Source: Variovorax sp. J2L1-78 | GTDB lineage: Bacteria; Pseudomonadota; Gammaproteobacteria; Burkholderiales; Burkholderiaceae_C | Assembly: GCF_030317205.1 (NCBI RefSeq) | Contig: NZ_JASZYB010000004.1 | Location: forward strand, 701,628 to 765,627 | Reading direction: 5' to 3' | DNA: 64,000 nt | Shown: in pieces, positions 35,084 to 43,838 of the stretch | Numbering within the stretch: the stretch's first letter is position 1 | Layout of the letters: each line of letters begins with the position of its first letter | The notes under the pieces: generated by a model | What the model saw: only the letters and a program-made list of their open reading frames with translations | Database searches by the model: none | Told to the model about the DNA's origin: nothing | Position numbers and translations under genes: made by a program

Positions 35084-37570
35084 ATGCCCCATCCCAGAAC
35101 GCTCAACAGGCCATCAGCATCGACCAGCCGTGTTCCCGACCCGGCCACGCGCCGCCTGTCGCTCTGTGCCATCGCACTGGCGTGCGGTACCGCGCTGGCC
35201 GCGCTCGCGAACGCCGGCGCGGCGATGGCGCAGGAGCGTGCTGCCGTATCCGTGCCATTCCTCCAGTTGGCGTTGCCATCACAACCGCTTTCGCAGACCC
35301 TGAATACCCTGTCTCGCCAATTCGGCGTGGCCATCGGGGCCGAAGGATCGTTGCTGGGCGGCAAGATGGCGCCTGCATTGCAAGGCCGTTTGACACTCCA
35401 GCAGGCGCTGGACCAGGCGCTGACGAGTTCCGGCCTGATCGCTGTGCGCAGTGGCCCTGCGACGATGTCGATCCAGCGTGCGCTAGAGCCGTCGGCAACT
35501 GGATCGACGCTGCCCCAGGTCACCGTCACGGCCGCCCTCGACCGGGAAACAGCCGTTGGTCCAGTCGCCGGCTACGTGGCCAAGCGCAGCGCCACCGGCA
35601 GCAAGACCGACACGCCGATCCTCGAGACGCCGCAATCGATCTCCGTCGTGACCAGCGATGAACTGCGGAACCGGCAGGCCGAAACCTTGTCGCAGGCACT
35701 CAACTACACGCCGGGGTTCACGAGTCAGCCCACGAGCTTCAACCGCACGGCAGACCGGTTCCGCATTCGCGGCATGGATGTGGAATCCGCCACCAGCGGA
35801 TCGCTGCGCGACGGACTTCGGCTGCAGAGCAATTCCTACGACGGCATCCAGGAGCCCTTCGGCCTGGAGCGCGTCGAGGTGCTGCGAGGCGCGGCGTCCG
35901 TGCTCTACGGACAACTCTCGCCAGGCGGTGTGATCAACGCCATCAGCAAGCGTCCGACGTCCACACCGCTGCGTGAACTCAACGTGCAGTTGGGCAACCA
36001 CGACCGTCGGCAGATTTCGGCCGACTTCAGCGGCCCGGTGCCCGGCAGCGACACGCTGGACTACCGCCTGACGATGCTGGGCCGCGACAGCAACACCGCG
36101 CAGAACCACATCAATGACGACAAACTCTACATTGCGCCGTCCCTGACCTGGCGGCCGAACGCCGACACCTCACTGACGCTGCTGTCCTTTTACCAAAAGA
36201 CGGACACCCGCTTCTCGGCACCCCTGCCGTACCAGCTGGTCGAAGGCATCGGCAGCGGACCGTTTCGAATCGGACGATCGGACTTCATCGGCGAACCCTC
36301 GTACGACAAGATGAAGGGCGAGATGCTCGCGCTGGGCTACGAGCTCGAGCACCGCATCAACGACAGCACGCGCCTGAGTCACAAACTGCGCTACTTCGAG
36401 TCGGACGTGGCGTGGAACTACCTGCAGGCGCAGACGTCGACTGCCACCCTCCGCACCGCGTCGACCCGAGGCATTCTTCAACGGCAGTACAGCGACCGTC
36501 GCGAACGCGCCGAGGGCCTGGCGAGCGATACCCACCTCGAGACCAAGCAGTCGCTGTTCGGCGCGGAGCACACGCTGCTGATCGGTGTCGATGCGTACAA
36601 GACCTCCTACGATTCACGCAACTTCCGAGGCAATGCGCCGTCGCTCAATCTCGGCACCTATGCCTATGGCCAGCCCGTGGTCGTTAACCGCAGCAGCAGC
36701 CTCGACCGGGGCTCGCGCATCGATACCACGCAGAAGGGCATCTATCTGCAGGACCAGATCCAGCTGAACGACCGTTGGACGGTGCTGCTTGGTGCGCGCC
36801 ACGACTGGGCCGATCAGGACCAGACGCTGCGACGCAACCAGGCGAGGACCGGGCAGAGCAACGAGGCGTCCACATGGCGGGCCGGGCTGGTCTACAAGAC
36901 GGCCTTCGGTCTGGCACCTTACGTGAGCTACAGCGAATCCTTCTTTCCGGTCTCCGTGGCGGACGCTGGCGGCGCACAGTTCAAGCCCACCGGCGGCAAG
37001 CAGTACGAAGCAGGCGTGCGCTACCAGCCTGAAGGCAGCAACATGTTGGCGAGTGCCGCCGTCTACGAGCTGACCCAGACCGATGTGCTCAAGTACGACG
37101 CGGGCCAGGACACCTACCGACAGGCCGGCGAGGTCCGATCCCGCGGGTTCGAGCTGGAGGCCAAGGCCGAGCTGACGTCGGCGCTCAGCGTGATCGCGTC
37201 GTACGCATACACCGACGCGCGCATCACGCGCAGCACCATCGCCTCGGAGATCGGGCAGCGCAGCGAAGACACCCCCTACCACCAGGCCGCGCTATGGGTC
37301 GACTACAGCTTCGCGCAGTTCGGGCTGCCGCAGCTGACGGTCGGCGCCGGGGCTCGCTACAAGGGTTCCACGCAGGCTTCCGGCATCGCGATGCCGATGC
37401 CCGCTTACACCCTTTTGGACGCGATGCTCAGCTACCGCATCGACCGCCACTGGAACCTGGTGGCGAACCTCACCAATCTGACGAACAAGAAGTTCACCTA
37501 TTGCGAGTTCGCCATCTGCCGGTATGGCGATGAGCGTCAGTTGACCAGCACGCTGACCTACCGCTGGTGA
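35084..37570 (+). CDS. TonB-dependent ferrisiderophore receptor with signalling domain
   Basis: The 828-residue protein has a signal peptide ending near AMAQ, an STN signalling domain (about residues 55-130, FLQLALPSQPLSQTLNTLSRQFG), a plug (TPQSISVVTSDELRNRQ, RVEVLRGAASVLYGQLSPGGVIN) and a beta-barrel ending in aromatic W (TLTYRW). The STN domain pairs it with the FecIR-type genes upstream for cell-surface signalling. The plug is of the FhuA/FoxA siderophore class. The ligand cannot be told from sequence. Confidence 0.9.
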   Translation: MPHPRTLNRPSASTSRVPDPATRRLSLCAIALACGTALAALANAGAAMAQERAAVSVPFLQLALPSQPLSQTLNTLSRQFGVAIGAEGSLLGGKMAPALQGRLTLQQALDQALTSSGLIAVRSGPATMSIQRALEPSATGSTLPQVTVTAALDRETAVGPVAGYVAKRSATGSKTDTPILETPQSISVVTSDELRNRQAETLSQALNYTPGFTSQPTSFNRTADRFRIRGMDVESATSGSLRDGLRLQSNSYDGIQEPFGLERVEVLRGAASVLYGQLSPGGVINAISKRPTSTPLRELNVQLGNHDRRQISADFSGPVPGSDTLDYRLTMLGRDSNTAQNHINDDKLYIAPSLTWRPNADTSLTLLSFYQKTDTRFSAPLPYQLVEGIGSGPFRIGRSDFIGEPSYDKMKGEMLALGYELEHRINDSTRLSHKLRYFESDVAWNYLQAQTSTATLRTASTRGILQRQYSDRRERAEGLASDTHLETKQSLFGAEHTLLIGVDAYKTSYDSRNFRGNAPSLNLGTYAYGQPVVVNRSSSLDRGSRIDTTQKGIYLQDQIQLNDRWTVLLGARHDWADQDQTLRRNQARTGQSNEASTWRAGLVYKTAFGLAPYVSYSESFFPVSVADAGGAQFKPTGGKQYEAGVRYQPEGSNMLASAAVYELTQTDVLKYDAGQDTYRQAGEVRSRGFELEAKAELTSALSVIASYAYTDARITRSTIASEIGQRSEDTPYHQAALWVDYSFAQFGLPQLTVGAGARYKGSTQASGIAMPMPAYTLLDAMLSYRIDRHWNLVANLTNLTNKKFTYCEFAICRYGDERQLTSTLTYRW

Positions 37571-38802
37571 GTCGCATCGTCATGCGCCGCCTCTGGGTCG
37601 ACCTGCACCGGTATGTGGGGTTGGTACTTGCCGGCTTCCTGATCGTTGCCGGAGCGACCGGCAGCCTGCTCGCGTGGAACGACGAACTGGAGGCCTTCGT
37701 CAGCCCGCACTTGTTCCGCGTGGCTGAGCCGTCGCCCGATGCGCTGCGGCTGGACCCGCTCGTGATCCGCGCCCAGTTGCAGGCCGCGTATCCCCACGCG
37801 CTCGCTGTGCGCGTGCCACTCGCACAGGAGCCCGGACGCTCGCTCCTGTTCATGCTCCGAAGCAGGCCGGATGGCGCAGGCCACGCTGCGCAAGCAGTGC
37901 CGAACGACCAAGTGTTCGTCGACCCCTATACCGGGCGAGTGCTCGGCGAGCGGAAATGGGGCGATCTCTCCCAGGGAATGAAGAACCTGATGCCCTTCAT
38001 CTACCGGCTGCACTATTCGCTCGCCCTGGGTGTCGTCGGGACCATCGGCTTCGGGATCGTTGCGTTGCTTTGGACGCTCGATTGCTTTGTCGGTGCCTAT
38101 CTGACATTGCCTGCGCCCCATCGAACGCCTGCCACGACCGGACGCCGGCGACCGTCGTGGCTCTTGCGTTGGTGGCCTGCATGGAGGCTGCGTCGAAGTG
38201 GCGGCTACAGGCTGAATGTCGACTTGCATCGTGCCGGCGGCCTGTGGACATGGGCGATGCTGTTCGTCCTGGCCTGGAGCGGCGTCGCTTTCAATCTTCC
38301 CCAGGTCTACGAGCCGGCGATGAGAGCCGCTTTCACGCATCAACCCGGCCTCGAGTCGCTGCCCAAACTCGCCGCGTCGCGTATCGAGCCTGCGATGGGC
38401 TGGGCAGAGGCGCTCTCGACCGCACGCCGCCTGATGGTGCAACAGGCCCGCGAGCGCGGGTTCGAGGTCCTGGGCGAGAAAGCGCTGATCTACGACCCGG
38501 TGCGCGGGCTGTACCGATACGACGTGAGAAGCAGCCGCGACATCCGCAGCCCGGGCGGCAACACGCGCATGGCGATGGACGGCGCCTCCGGCACCTTCAA
38601 AGGCCTATGGCTGCCGACCGGTGCCGCCGCCGGCGACACAGTCAAGACGTGGCTCACCAACCTGCACATGGCGTCGATGTGGGGCTGGCCGATGAAGCTG
38701 TTCGTCTGCGCACTGGGGCTCGTCGTGACGATGCTCTGCGTGACGGGGGCGGTGATCTGGAGCCGCAAGCGGAAGGCTCGTCGAAGCGCTCGCATCACCT
38801 GA
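37567..38802 (+). CDS. PepSY-associated membrane protein (possible siderophore reductase)
   Basis: The 411-residue protein has four main hydrophobic segments, starting with LHRYVGLVLAGFLIVAGATGSLLAWNDELE. It has paired histidines typical of PepSY_TM proteins, which often neighbour siderophore receptors and reduce or process iron at the inner membrane. A GTG start overlaps the receptor TGA (GTGA), so this is the fourth gene of the sigma-FecR-receptor operon. Confidence 0.82.
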   Translation: MSRIVMRRLWVDLHRYVGLVLAGFLIVAGATGSLLAWNDELEAFVSPHLFRVAEPSPDALRLDPLVIRAQLQAAYPHALAVRVPLAQEPGRSLLFMLRSRPDGAGHAAQAVPNDQVFVDPYTGRVLGERKWGDLSQGMKNLMPFIYRLHYSLALGVVGTIGFGIVALLWTLDCFVGAYLTLPAPHRTPATTGRRRPSWLLRWWPAWRLRRSGGYRLNVDLHRAGGLWTWAMLFVLAWSGVAFNLPQVYEPAMRAAFTHQPGLESLPKLAASRIEPAMGWAEALSTARRLMVQQARERGFEVLGEKALIYDPVRGLYRYDVRSSRDIRSPGGNTRMAMDGASGTFKGLWLPTGAAAGDTVKTWLTNLHMASMWGWPMKLFVCALGLVVTMLCVTGAVIWSRKRKARRSARIT

Positions 38803-39036
38803 GGCGTGATACGTAAGGTGAACGTGCGTTAGGGCTGGGCCACAGGATGGGCACCTAGGAGCACATCCGGCCAAAGTGACTGCCAGCGCGATTCCAGGAA
38901 AATGTCGGCGTTTGAGCGGCCACATCGGCGCGAATCCCTACGCTGAGGCCCGAAGGAAGCCATCGCACCTGACATCACGGAAGTCAGCTTTGCAGCGGTT
39001 GCAGACACTAAAGCGCTCACCGTAGACTTCCGCATC

Positions 39037-39055
39037 CGGCCAAAACCAGACCTTC
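39037..39055 (+). repeat. Cassette-junction motif, copy 4
   Basis: CCGGCCAAAACCAGACCTTC-like copy just before the first gene after the iron operon. A weaker relative (CCGGCCAAAGTGAC) occurs at 38868. Confidence 0.65.
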
Positions 39056-39083
39056 GTGCCAACCCGCAAAAAAAGAGGATTCT

Positions 39084-39467
39084 GTGAAGCCTGCTGACCA
39101 ACTCGTTGACCTTGCGAAGCGTGCCGAGCACAAGCTCGGCGAGGTCTTCGACGCGCCCGAGGTGCTTCCGTTTGCATCTAAATCGATTGACCTTGTCGGA
39201 AGCTTTCCGGACCTACGCGAAGACTTCGAGGGCGAATTTAGAACGATGCGAGGGTACGCGCCGAAGGAGTTCGTACAGGTTTGCATGCACGCGCTCCGAT
39301 GGCCGGAGTTGCGGTCTTTCTTCGAGGAGCAGTCCCGCTTGGCAATCGCGTGGAATGACTGGTCAGCCATCGCAGACTACGGCAAGTACCTTGACGCCTT
39401 CGAAGACGACTGGGAGGACGCACGGACTTTCTATGCTCGGTACTTCACAGACGCGGCTAACGACTGA
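39084..39467 (+). CDS. Hypothetical protein in cassette-like unit
   Basis: The 127-residue protein (GTG start with AGAGGA upstream) is acidic and rich in F, W and Y, with segments WPELRSFFEEQSRLAIAWND and YLDAFEDDWEDARTFYARYF. It looks like a small helical soluble protein. I recognise no family. It is bounded by motif copies 4 and 5, and its base composition is less GC-rich than the flanking operons. Confidence 0.6.
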   Translation: MKPADQLVDLAKRAEHKLGEVFDAPEVLPFASKSIDLVGSFPDLREDFEGEFRTMRGYAPKEFVQVCMHALRWPELRSFFEEQSRLAIAWNDWSAIADYGKYLDAFEDDWEDARTFYARYFTDAAND

Positions 39468-39470
39468 CTT

Positions 39471-39489
39471 CGGCCAAGACCGGTCATTC
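39471..39489 (+). repeat. Cassette-junction motif, copy 5
   Basis: CGGCCAAGACCGGTCATTC begins 3 bases after the preceding stop codon. Confidence 0.65.
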
Positions 39490-39509
39490 CCTATCAACTA
39501 TCAACGAAG

Positions 39510-39842
39510 ATGAGCCGTGTGACCATTTCTACAGCGCCGTGCGACCCGTCCGCCTCGTTGGTGGGCGAAGTTCGACGCATCACAAGCCTCGGAATCCTCG
39601 AGGTGCGTGACCGCCTTTCCGCCGGGAGGCCCGTGTTCGACCAAGAGATTTTCTTCAATCGAACAGAAGACGTCTTTGCAAAAGCGCGTGCGCTGCTTTC
39701 GGCTCTGGAATCTGGTGGGCATCAGCCTTTTGTCAGTGAGGCTGGTCGGCCAATCACTGCGCAGACTCTGCGAAATATCTTCGAGGCGTCCGAGGAGGAG
39801 GCAGAGGAGCTTCGCCGTCTCGACGACCTGGGACATGCGTAG
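39510..39842 (+). CDS. Hypothetical protein in cassette-like unit
   Basis: The 110-residue protein begins MSRVTISTAPCDPSASLVGE and is predicted to be mostly helical with an acidic C-terminus (EASEEEAEELRRLDDLGHA). The segment EVRRITSLGILEVRDRLSAG resembles the ribosomal L7/L12-like small helical fold found in some stand-alone proteins, but this is only a suggestion. It lies between motif copies 5 and 6. Confidence 0.55.
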   Translation: MSRVTISTAPCDPSASLVGEVRRITSLGILEVRDRLSAGRPVFDQEIFFNRTEDVFAKARALLSALESGGHQPFVSEAGRPITAQTLRNIFEASEEEAEELRRLDDLGHA

Positions 39843-39856
39843 GCGAAGACTGAATT

Positions 39857-39875
39857 CGGCCAACAGCGGACCTTC
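39857..39875 (+). repeat. Cassette-junction motif, copy 6
   Basis: CGGCCAACAGCGGACCTTC is identical to copy 2 although they are 7 kb apart. Confidence 0.8.
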
Positions 39876-39947
39876 ACGCGCGCCTTCTAGTTTCCGGCTA
39901 CCACGATGACTCCCGTCGCGTCCACGAGTTCACCGCCACGTCCGTCT

Positions 39948-39975
39948 AGTTTTATGGAGGAAGTTCCATTAAACT
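39948..39975. promoter_or_regulatory. Inverted-repeat operator before the XRE-cupin gene
   Basis: Two 11-base arms (AGTTTTATGGA and TCCATTAAACT) with one mismatch are separated by 6 bases and end 6 bases before the ATG of the regulator gene. The position suggests autoregulation by the encoded helix-turn-helix protein. Confidence 0.65.
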
Positions 39976-39981
39976 GACGGA

Positions 39982-40608
39982 ATGAACATCAACGCTCGTA
40001 TAGCCTACCGTCTGCGCGAGTTGCGCAATGCACGCGGCTACTCGCTTGATGCTTTGGCCGAGCGTAGCGGTGTGAGCCGCTCCAACATCTCTCTCATTGA
40101 GCGCGCCCAAAGCAGCCCCACGGCCGCAGTGCTCGACAAGCTGGCCGTCGGCCTGAGCGTGGCACTCGCCTCCTTTTTTGAGGACGCCGCCGGCGGCACG
40201 AAGGCCGCGCCGCCTTCACCCTTTATCGGTTTAGCTGAGCAGCCGGTATGGCAGGACCCTGCCTCGGGTTACAAGCGCCGCCGCCTGTCACCACCTGCGC
40301 CCTCACCGCTGCAGCTCGTGGAGGTGGTGTTCCCTCCCGGCGGGCGTGTCGCCCTGGACTCTGCCGTACATGACGCGGACATTCATCAGCAGATTTGGCT
40401 GCTTGCAGGCCGCATGGAATTGACCGTTGGAGACACTGCTTGGACGCTGTCGACCGGTGACTGCCTATCGATGCAGCTCAACCAACCCGTCGTCTTCCAC
40501 AACCCCGGTACGAAGCCGGCGCGCTATCTGGTCGCATTGACCACGCTTGCCCGCCCAGCACACCGCCTTGCATCACCAACAGTTTTGTCTGCCAGGAACG
40601 ACCCATGA
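39982..40608 (+). CDS. XRE-family regulator with C-terminal cupin domain
   Basis: The 208-residue protein has an XRE helix-turn-helix (residues about 8-65, LRELRNARGYSLDALAERSGVSRSNISLIERAQ) and a cupin fold (about 110-195, VEVVFPPGGRVALDS, HQQIWLLAGRMELTVGD). This class senses small metabolites and controls adjacent genes. The stop overlaps the start of the acetyltransferase gene, so the two form one unit. A palindrome directly upstream is a probable binding site. Confidence 0.87.
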   Translation: MNINARIAYRLRELRNARGYSLDALAERSGVSRSNISLIERAQSSPTAAVLDKLAVGLSVALASFFEDAAGGTKAAPPSPFIGLAEQPVWQDPASGYKRRRLSPPAPSPLQLVEVVFPPGGRVALDSAVHDADIHQQIWLLAGRMELTVGDTAWTLSTGDCLSMQLNQPVVFHNPGTKPARYLVALTTLARPAHRLASPTVLSARNDP

Positions 40609-41147
40609 TGACCCATGCTACCCCTGCTTCATTTACCATCCGGCGCTTGCGCGTCAACGAGGCGGCCGCCAGTATCGAAGCACTGGCCGACGTGCTGATT
40701 GACTGCGTGGAGGGTGGTGCGTCGGTCAGCTTCATGCAGCCTCTGCCACGCGAGAAGGCCCTGGCTTTTTGGCAGAGCGTCGCTGAAGGGGTGGCTCGCA
40801 ACGAGCGCGTGCTGCTGGTAGCGGAAGACGCGGATGGCGCCATCGTGGGGACAGTTCAGCTCATCACTGCCATGCCCGAGAACCAGCCTCATCGCGCCGA
40901 GGTGGCCAAAATGTTGGTCCATCGCCGAGCCCGAAAGCAGGGCTTGGCACAACGCCTCATGACGGCAGTGGAGGCCGCCGCGTGTGACGAGGGCAAGACG
41001 GTGCTCGTACTAGACACCGCGACCGGAGGCGATGCGGAACGGTTGTATGAGCGCGCAAATTGGCGTCGGGCCGGTATGGTGCCCAACTATGCCTTGATGC
41101 CGGACGGCGCGTATTGCAGCACCACGTTCTTCTACAAACAGCTTTAA
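40605..41147 (+). CDS. GNAT-family N-acetyltransferase
   Basis: The 180-residue protein has the acetyl-CoA binding motif A (AEVAKMLVHRRARKQGLAQRLM) and the later TATGGDAERLYERANWRRAG segment of GNAT enzymes. The ATG overlaps the XRE-cupin stop (ATGA). Pairing with that regulator suggests that it acetylates a metabolite or toxin sensed by the cupin. The acceptor is unknown. Confidence 0.87.
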   Translation: MMTHATPASFTIRRLRVNEAAASIEALADVLIDCVEGGASVSFMQPLPREKALAFWQSVAEGVARNERVLLVAEDADGAIVGTVQLITAMPENQPHRAEVAKMLVHRRARKQGLAQRLMTAVEAAACDEGKTVLVLDTATGGDAERLYERANWRRAGMVPNYALMPDGAYCSTTFFYKQL

Positions 41148-41180
41148 AGCGATGCAGCGGTCTTGGGCTGAGGCAGGTTC

Positions 41181-41199
41181 CGGCCAATAGCGGACCTTC
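41181..41199 (+). repeat. Cassette-junction motif, copy 7
   Basis: CGGCCAATAGCGGACCTTC, preceded by TGAGGCAGGTTC, which fits the extended consensus. Confidence 0.8.
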
Positions 41200-41239
41200 T
41201 AAGCTGGCTCACAACGCCTCGCTAGAGGCGGGCGGTAGT

Positions 41240-42946
41240 ATGGTCGCACTTCCGCCAGCCGACGCCACGCGGGCCCGTCCACATCTTGTTCCGGACTCCA
41301 TGCGTGACATGACCTCCCTCTCGATGCTGCTTGGCCCTGCTGGCCTCCTTCGCCGCCATGCCTTGGCACTGACGCTGGCCGGCCTCGCTGGAGTGGCCGC
41401 AAGCGCCGCCACTGTGGCGCTGCTAGCCCGCATCAACGCCGCGCTGCACCGGCCCGCTGGTCCGCTGACCGAGATGGTCCTGGCATTCACTGGCTTGGGC
41501 CTAGCTATGTTGGCCGGCCGTGCCACCGCCAGTGCTTTGAGCAATCGCACTGGCCAAGCCATCATCCAGGAGCTGCGGCTCATGCTGGCGCAGCGCATCC
41601 TCGCCGCGCCACTGGACGCGCTGGAGCGCTATCGCACGCATCGGCTCGTGCCCGTGCTGACCCAGGATGTGGGCATGGTCAGCGGACTGTGCTTGTCGCT
41701 GCCCATGACGGTGGTCGCTGCTAGCGTGGTAGTGGGCTGCGTGTTGTGGCTGGCTTGGCTGTCGTGGCAGCTCGCGGTGCTGGTGCTAAGCGCGCTTGCC
41801 TTGTCGCTGGCGCTGCAGCGCTGGGCCCAGGAGCGCGCCATCGTTCGTTTCGAGGCAGCGCGCAGCGATGAGGACGCACTGCACAAGGCCTGGCGCACGC
41901 TGGGCGACGGCGCCAAGGAGTTGCGGCTTAGCCGTAGTCGACGCCGACAACTGCTAGACGGGCGCATTGCGCGTCACGCGGCGGACATCGCGCGTGCCCA
42001 GGTGCAGGCCGGCGACCTGTATGCACTGTCGTTCGAGGCCAGCGCCGCGCTGTACTTTCTACTGGTTGCGTTGGTGTTCGCGGCCGCGCGCTTGTGGCAA
42101 CTGCCGTCCGAGGTGGCGGGCGGCTTCGTGTTGGCGCTGCTATACATGAAGGGTTCGCTGGACCAGGTGCTGGGATTCCTGCCGTTTTACGCCCGTGCAC
42201 GCGTGGCACTGGGCCGAGTCGACGAACTCGGCTCCAGCTTCTCAAACCCCGAGAGCAGTAGTGCGGAGGGTACGCCACCGCCGCTGATGCACGGCATCGC
42301 GCTGCAGGGCGTTCGCTACGCTTACGAAGCCGCCGATGGCGTGGCGCCCTTTACGCTCGGTCCGCTGGACTTGCAGCTGCGCCGTGGCGAGATTCTGTTC
42401 ATCGCCGGTGACAACGGCGCTGGTAAGACCACGCTGCTCAAGCTGCTGACCGGGCTGTACCGGCCGCAGCAAGGCGAGTTGCTGCTGGACGGCCGGCAGG
42501 TGGACGACGCCGGCCGAGACGCCTACCGCCAGCTCTTCTCGCCCGTGTTATCGGATTTTCACCTATTCGAGGAACTACCCGACACCGATGCGCCGCCGGC
42601 CGAGCGCGACGCCGCCGCACAGGCCGCGCTGGAGCGGTTGGGCCTGGCGCACAAGCTCTCCGTTCGGGCCGGTCGGCTGAGCAGCACGGACCTGTCCACC
42701 GGCCAGCGCAAACGCTTGGCCATGGTGCATGCCTGGGCTGAGGCCCGGCCCGTCATGGTGTTCGACGAATGGGCTGCGGACCAAGACCCTGCGTTTCGAA
42801 CGCGCTTCTACCGCGAGTTCCTGCCCGCGCTGCGCGAGCATGGCCACACGTTGGTTGTCATCTCACACGACGAACGATACTTCGACGTAGCCGACCGAGT
42901 GCTCGTGATGGACGGCGGTCGCCTGCAGGAGACTGCGGTCAACTGA
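41240..42946 (+). CDS. Cyclic-peptide-type ABC exporter (SyrD/PvdE-like), fused permease and ATPase
   Basis: The product of up to 568 residues has about six membrane segments (first LALTLAGLAGVAASAATVALL) and a C-terminal ATPase. The ATPase has Walker A GDNGAGKTT, signature LSTGQRKRLAM and Walker B VMVFDEWAADQDP. The LSTGQRKRL and DEWAADQDP forms are typical of the cyclic peptide/siderophore exporter branch. Starts at 41300 or 41309 would fit the family length as well. No peptide synthetase gene is near, so its cargo is unclear; it may export toxic compounds. Confidence 0.83.
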   Translation: MVALPPADATRARPHLVPDSMRDMTSLSMLLGPAGLLRRHALALTLAGLAGVAASAATVALLARINAALHRPAGPLTEMVLAFTGLGLAMLAGRATASALSNRTGQAIIQELRLMLAQRILAAPLDALERYRTHRLVPVLTQDVGMVSGLCLSLPMTVVAASVVVGCVLWLAWLSWQLAVLVLSALALSLALQRWAQERAIVRFEAARSDEDALHKAWRTLGDGAKELRLSRSRRRQLLDGRIARHAADIARAQVQAGDLYALSFEASAALYFLLVALVFAAARLWQLPSEVAGGFVLALLYMKGSLDQVLGFLPFYARARVALGRVDELGSSFSNPESSSAEGTPPPLMHGIALQGVRYAYEAADGVAPFTLGPLDLQLRRGEILFIAGDNGAGKTTLLKLLTGLYRPQQGELLLDGRQVDDAGRDAYRQLFSPVLSDFHLFEELPDTDAPPAERDAAAQAALERLGLAHKLSVRAGRLSSTDLSTGQRKRLAMVHAWAEARPVMVFDEWAADQDPAFRTRFYREFLPALREHGHTLVVISHDERYFDVADRVLVMDGGRLQETAVN

Positions 42947-42991
42947 AGCCGCGGGCGCGGGTGGCTGCCCTTCTTGGTGTGCGCTCACAAA

Positions 42992-43010
42992 CGGCCAAAA
43001 GCAGACGTAT
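42992..43010 (+). repeat. Cassette-junction motif, copy 8
   Basis: CGGCCAAAAGCAGACGTAT is a diverged copy 12 bases before the next start codon. Confidence 0.55.
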
Positions 43011-43022
43011 CGACTCATCAAC

Positions 43023-43727
43023 ATGGCAGGCAAAGCATTCAACCCGTCAGAACTCGACTCCTTTCATAGGCAAGGGTATTTGCGATTGAACGGCGTTCAC
43101 TCGAAGGCCCGTATGGAAGCGCTCAAGGAGAAAATTCTCCGGGAGCTTTCACGCCTCAGAATCTGGGATGGAGGGAAAAGTATCGGCGGTTCGCTGCAAT
43201 CCATGACGCCTTTTCAGCAGATTGCCAAGTTGTCCTCGATGGTGAAGGTGGACGTGCATGACGTTCTCAACATCCCCGAAATTCACAGCGCAATCGTTGG
43301 CCTCACCGACAGGACTCCTCTGGCAGAGCAGGGCTCGCAGCCCTTGCTTTCCCTTGCGCACCAAGGGCGCTGGTCGCTGAATAGCTTGAACTGGCATGTT
43401 GATATCGCGTCAACGCCAACCGACAGAATTCCCGGCGTTCAGGCTTTTCACCTGATTGACGACGTCGTCCCGCACGGAGGAGCGACGTTGGCACTGGCGC
43501 GTTCGCACCGCATGACGGCCGGAGCATTCGGTCGTCTTCGTGGCTCGCTGAAAAAGCCCGCCGACATCCAAGAAGTTCTGCTCGCCTCCGACACCGAAAT
43601 CATCGAAATGTCGGGGCAGGTAGGCGATGTTTTTCTGATGGACATGCGCGTACTGCACACCCCGTCCATCAACTCCTCCAAGAACATCAGGATGATGGCG
43701 ACAACACGTTTCGGTCTGCGCAGCTAG
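43023..43727 (+). CDS. Phytanoyl-CoA dioxygenase (PhyH) family protein
   Basis: The 234-residue protein has the non-heme iron facial triad H125, D127 (NWHVDIAST) and H212 (VLHTPSINSS), with R223 (NIRMMATTRF) likely binding 2-oxoglutarate. Members hydroxylate or halogenate varied small molecules. It stands alone between motif copies, so no pathway is implied by neighbours. Confidence 0.83.
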   Translation: MAGKAFNPSELDSFHRQGYLRLNGVHSKARMEALKEKILRELSRLRIWDGGKSIGGSLQSMTPFQQIAKLSSMVKVDVHDVLNIPEIHSAIVGLTDRTPLAEQGSQPLLSLAHQGRWSLNSLNWHVDIASTPTDRIPGVQAFHLIDDVVPHGGATLALARSHRMTAGAFGRLRGSLKKPADIQEVLLASDTEIIEMSGQVGDVFLMDMRVLHTPSINSSKNIRMMATTRFGLRS

Positions 43728-43783
43728 GTTGAAATCGATATCCGCTTCGAGTCCGAAGCTCCGAGCCACTGACCGGCTACAGT

Positions 43784-43802
43784 CGGCCAAAAGCGGTCTG
43801 TC
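43784..43802 (+). repeat. Cassette-junction motif, copy 9
   Basis: CGGCCAAAAGCGGTCTGTC, preceded by CGGCTACAGT and followed by GACG. The same extension occurs in copy 10, so kdsA lies between two longer direct repeats. Confidence 0.7.
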
Positions 43803-43838
43803 GACGTCGCCTCCAGTTCCTGGGTTTCGACGTCTTGC

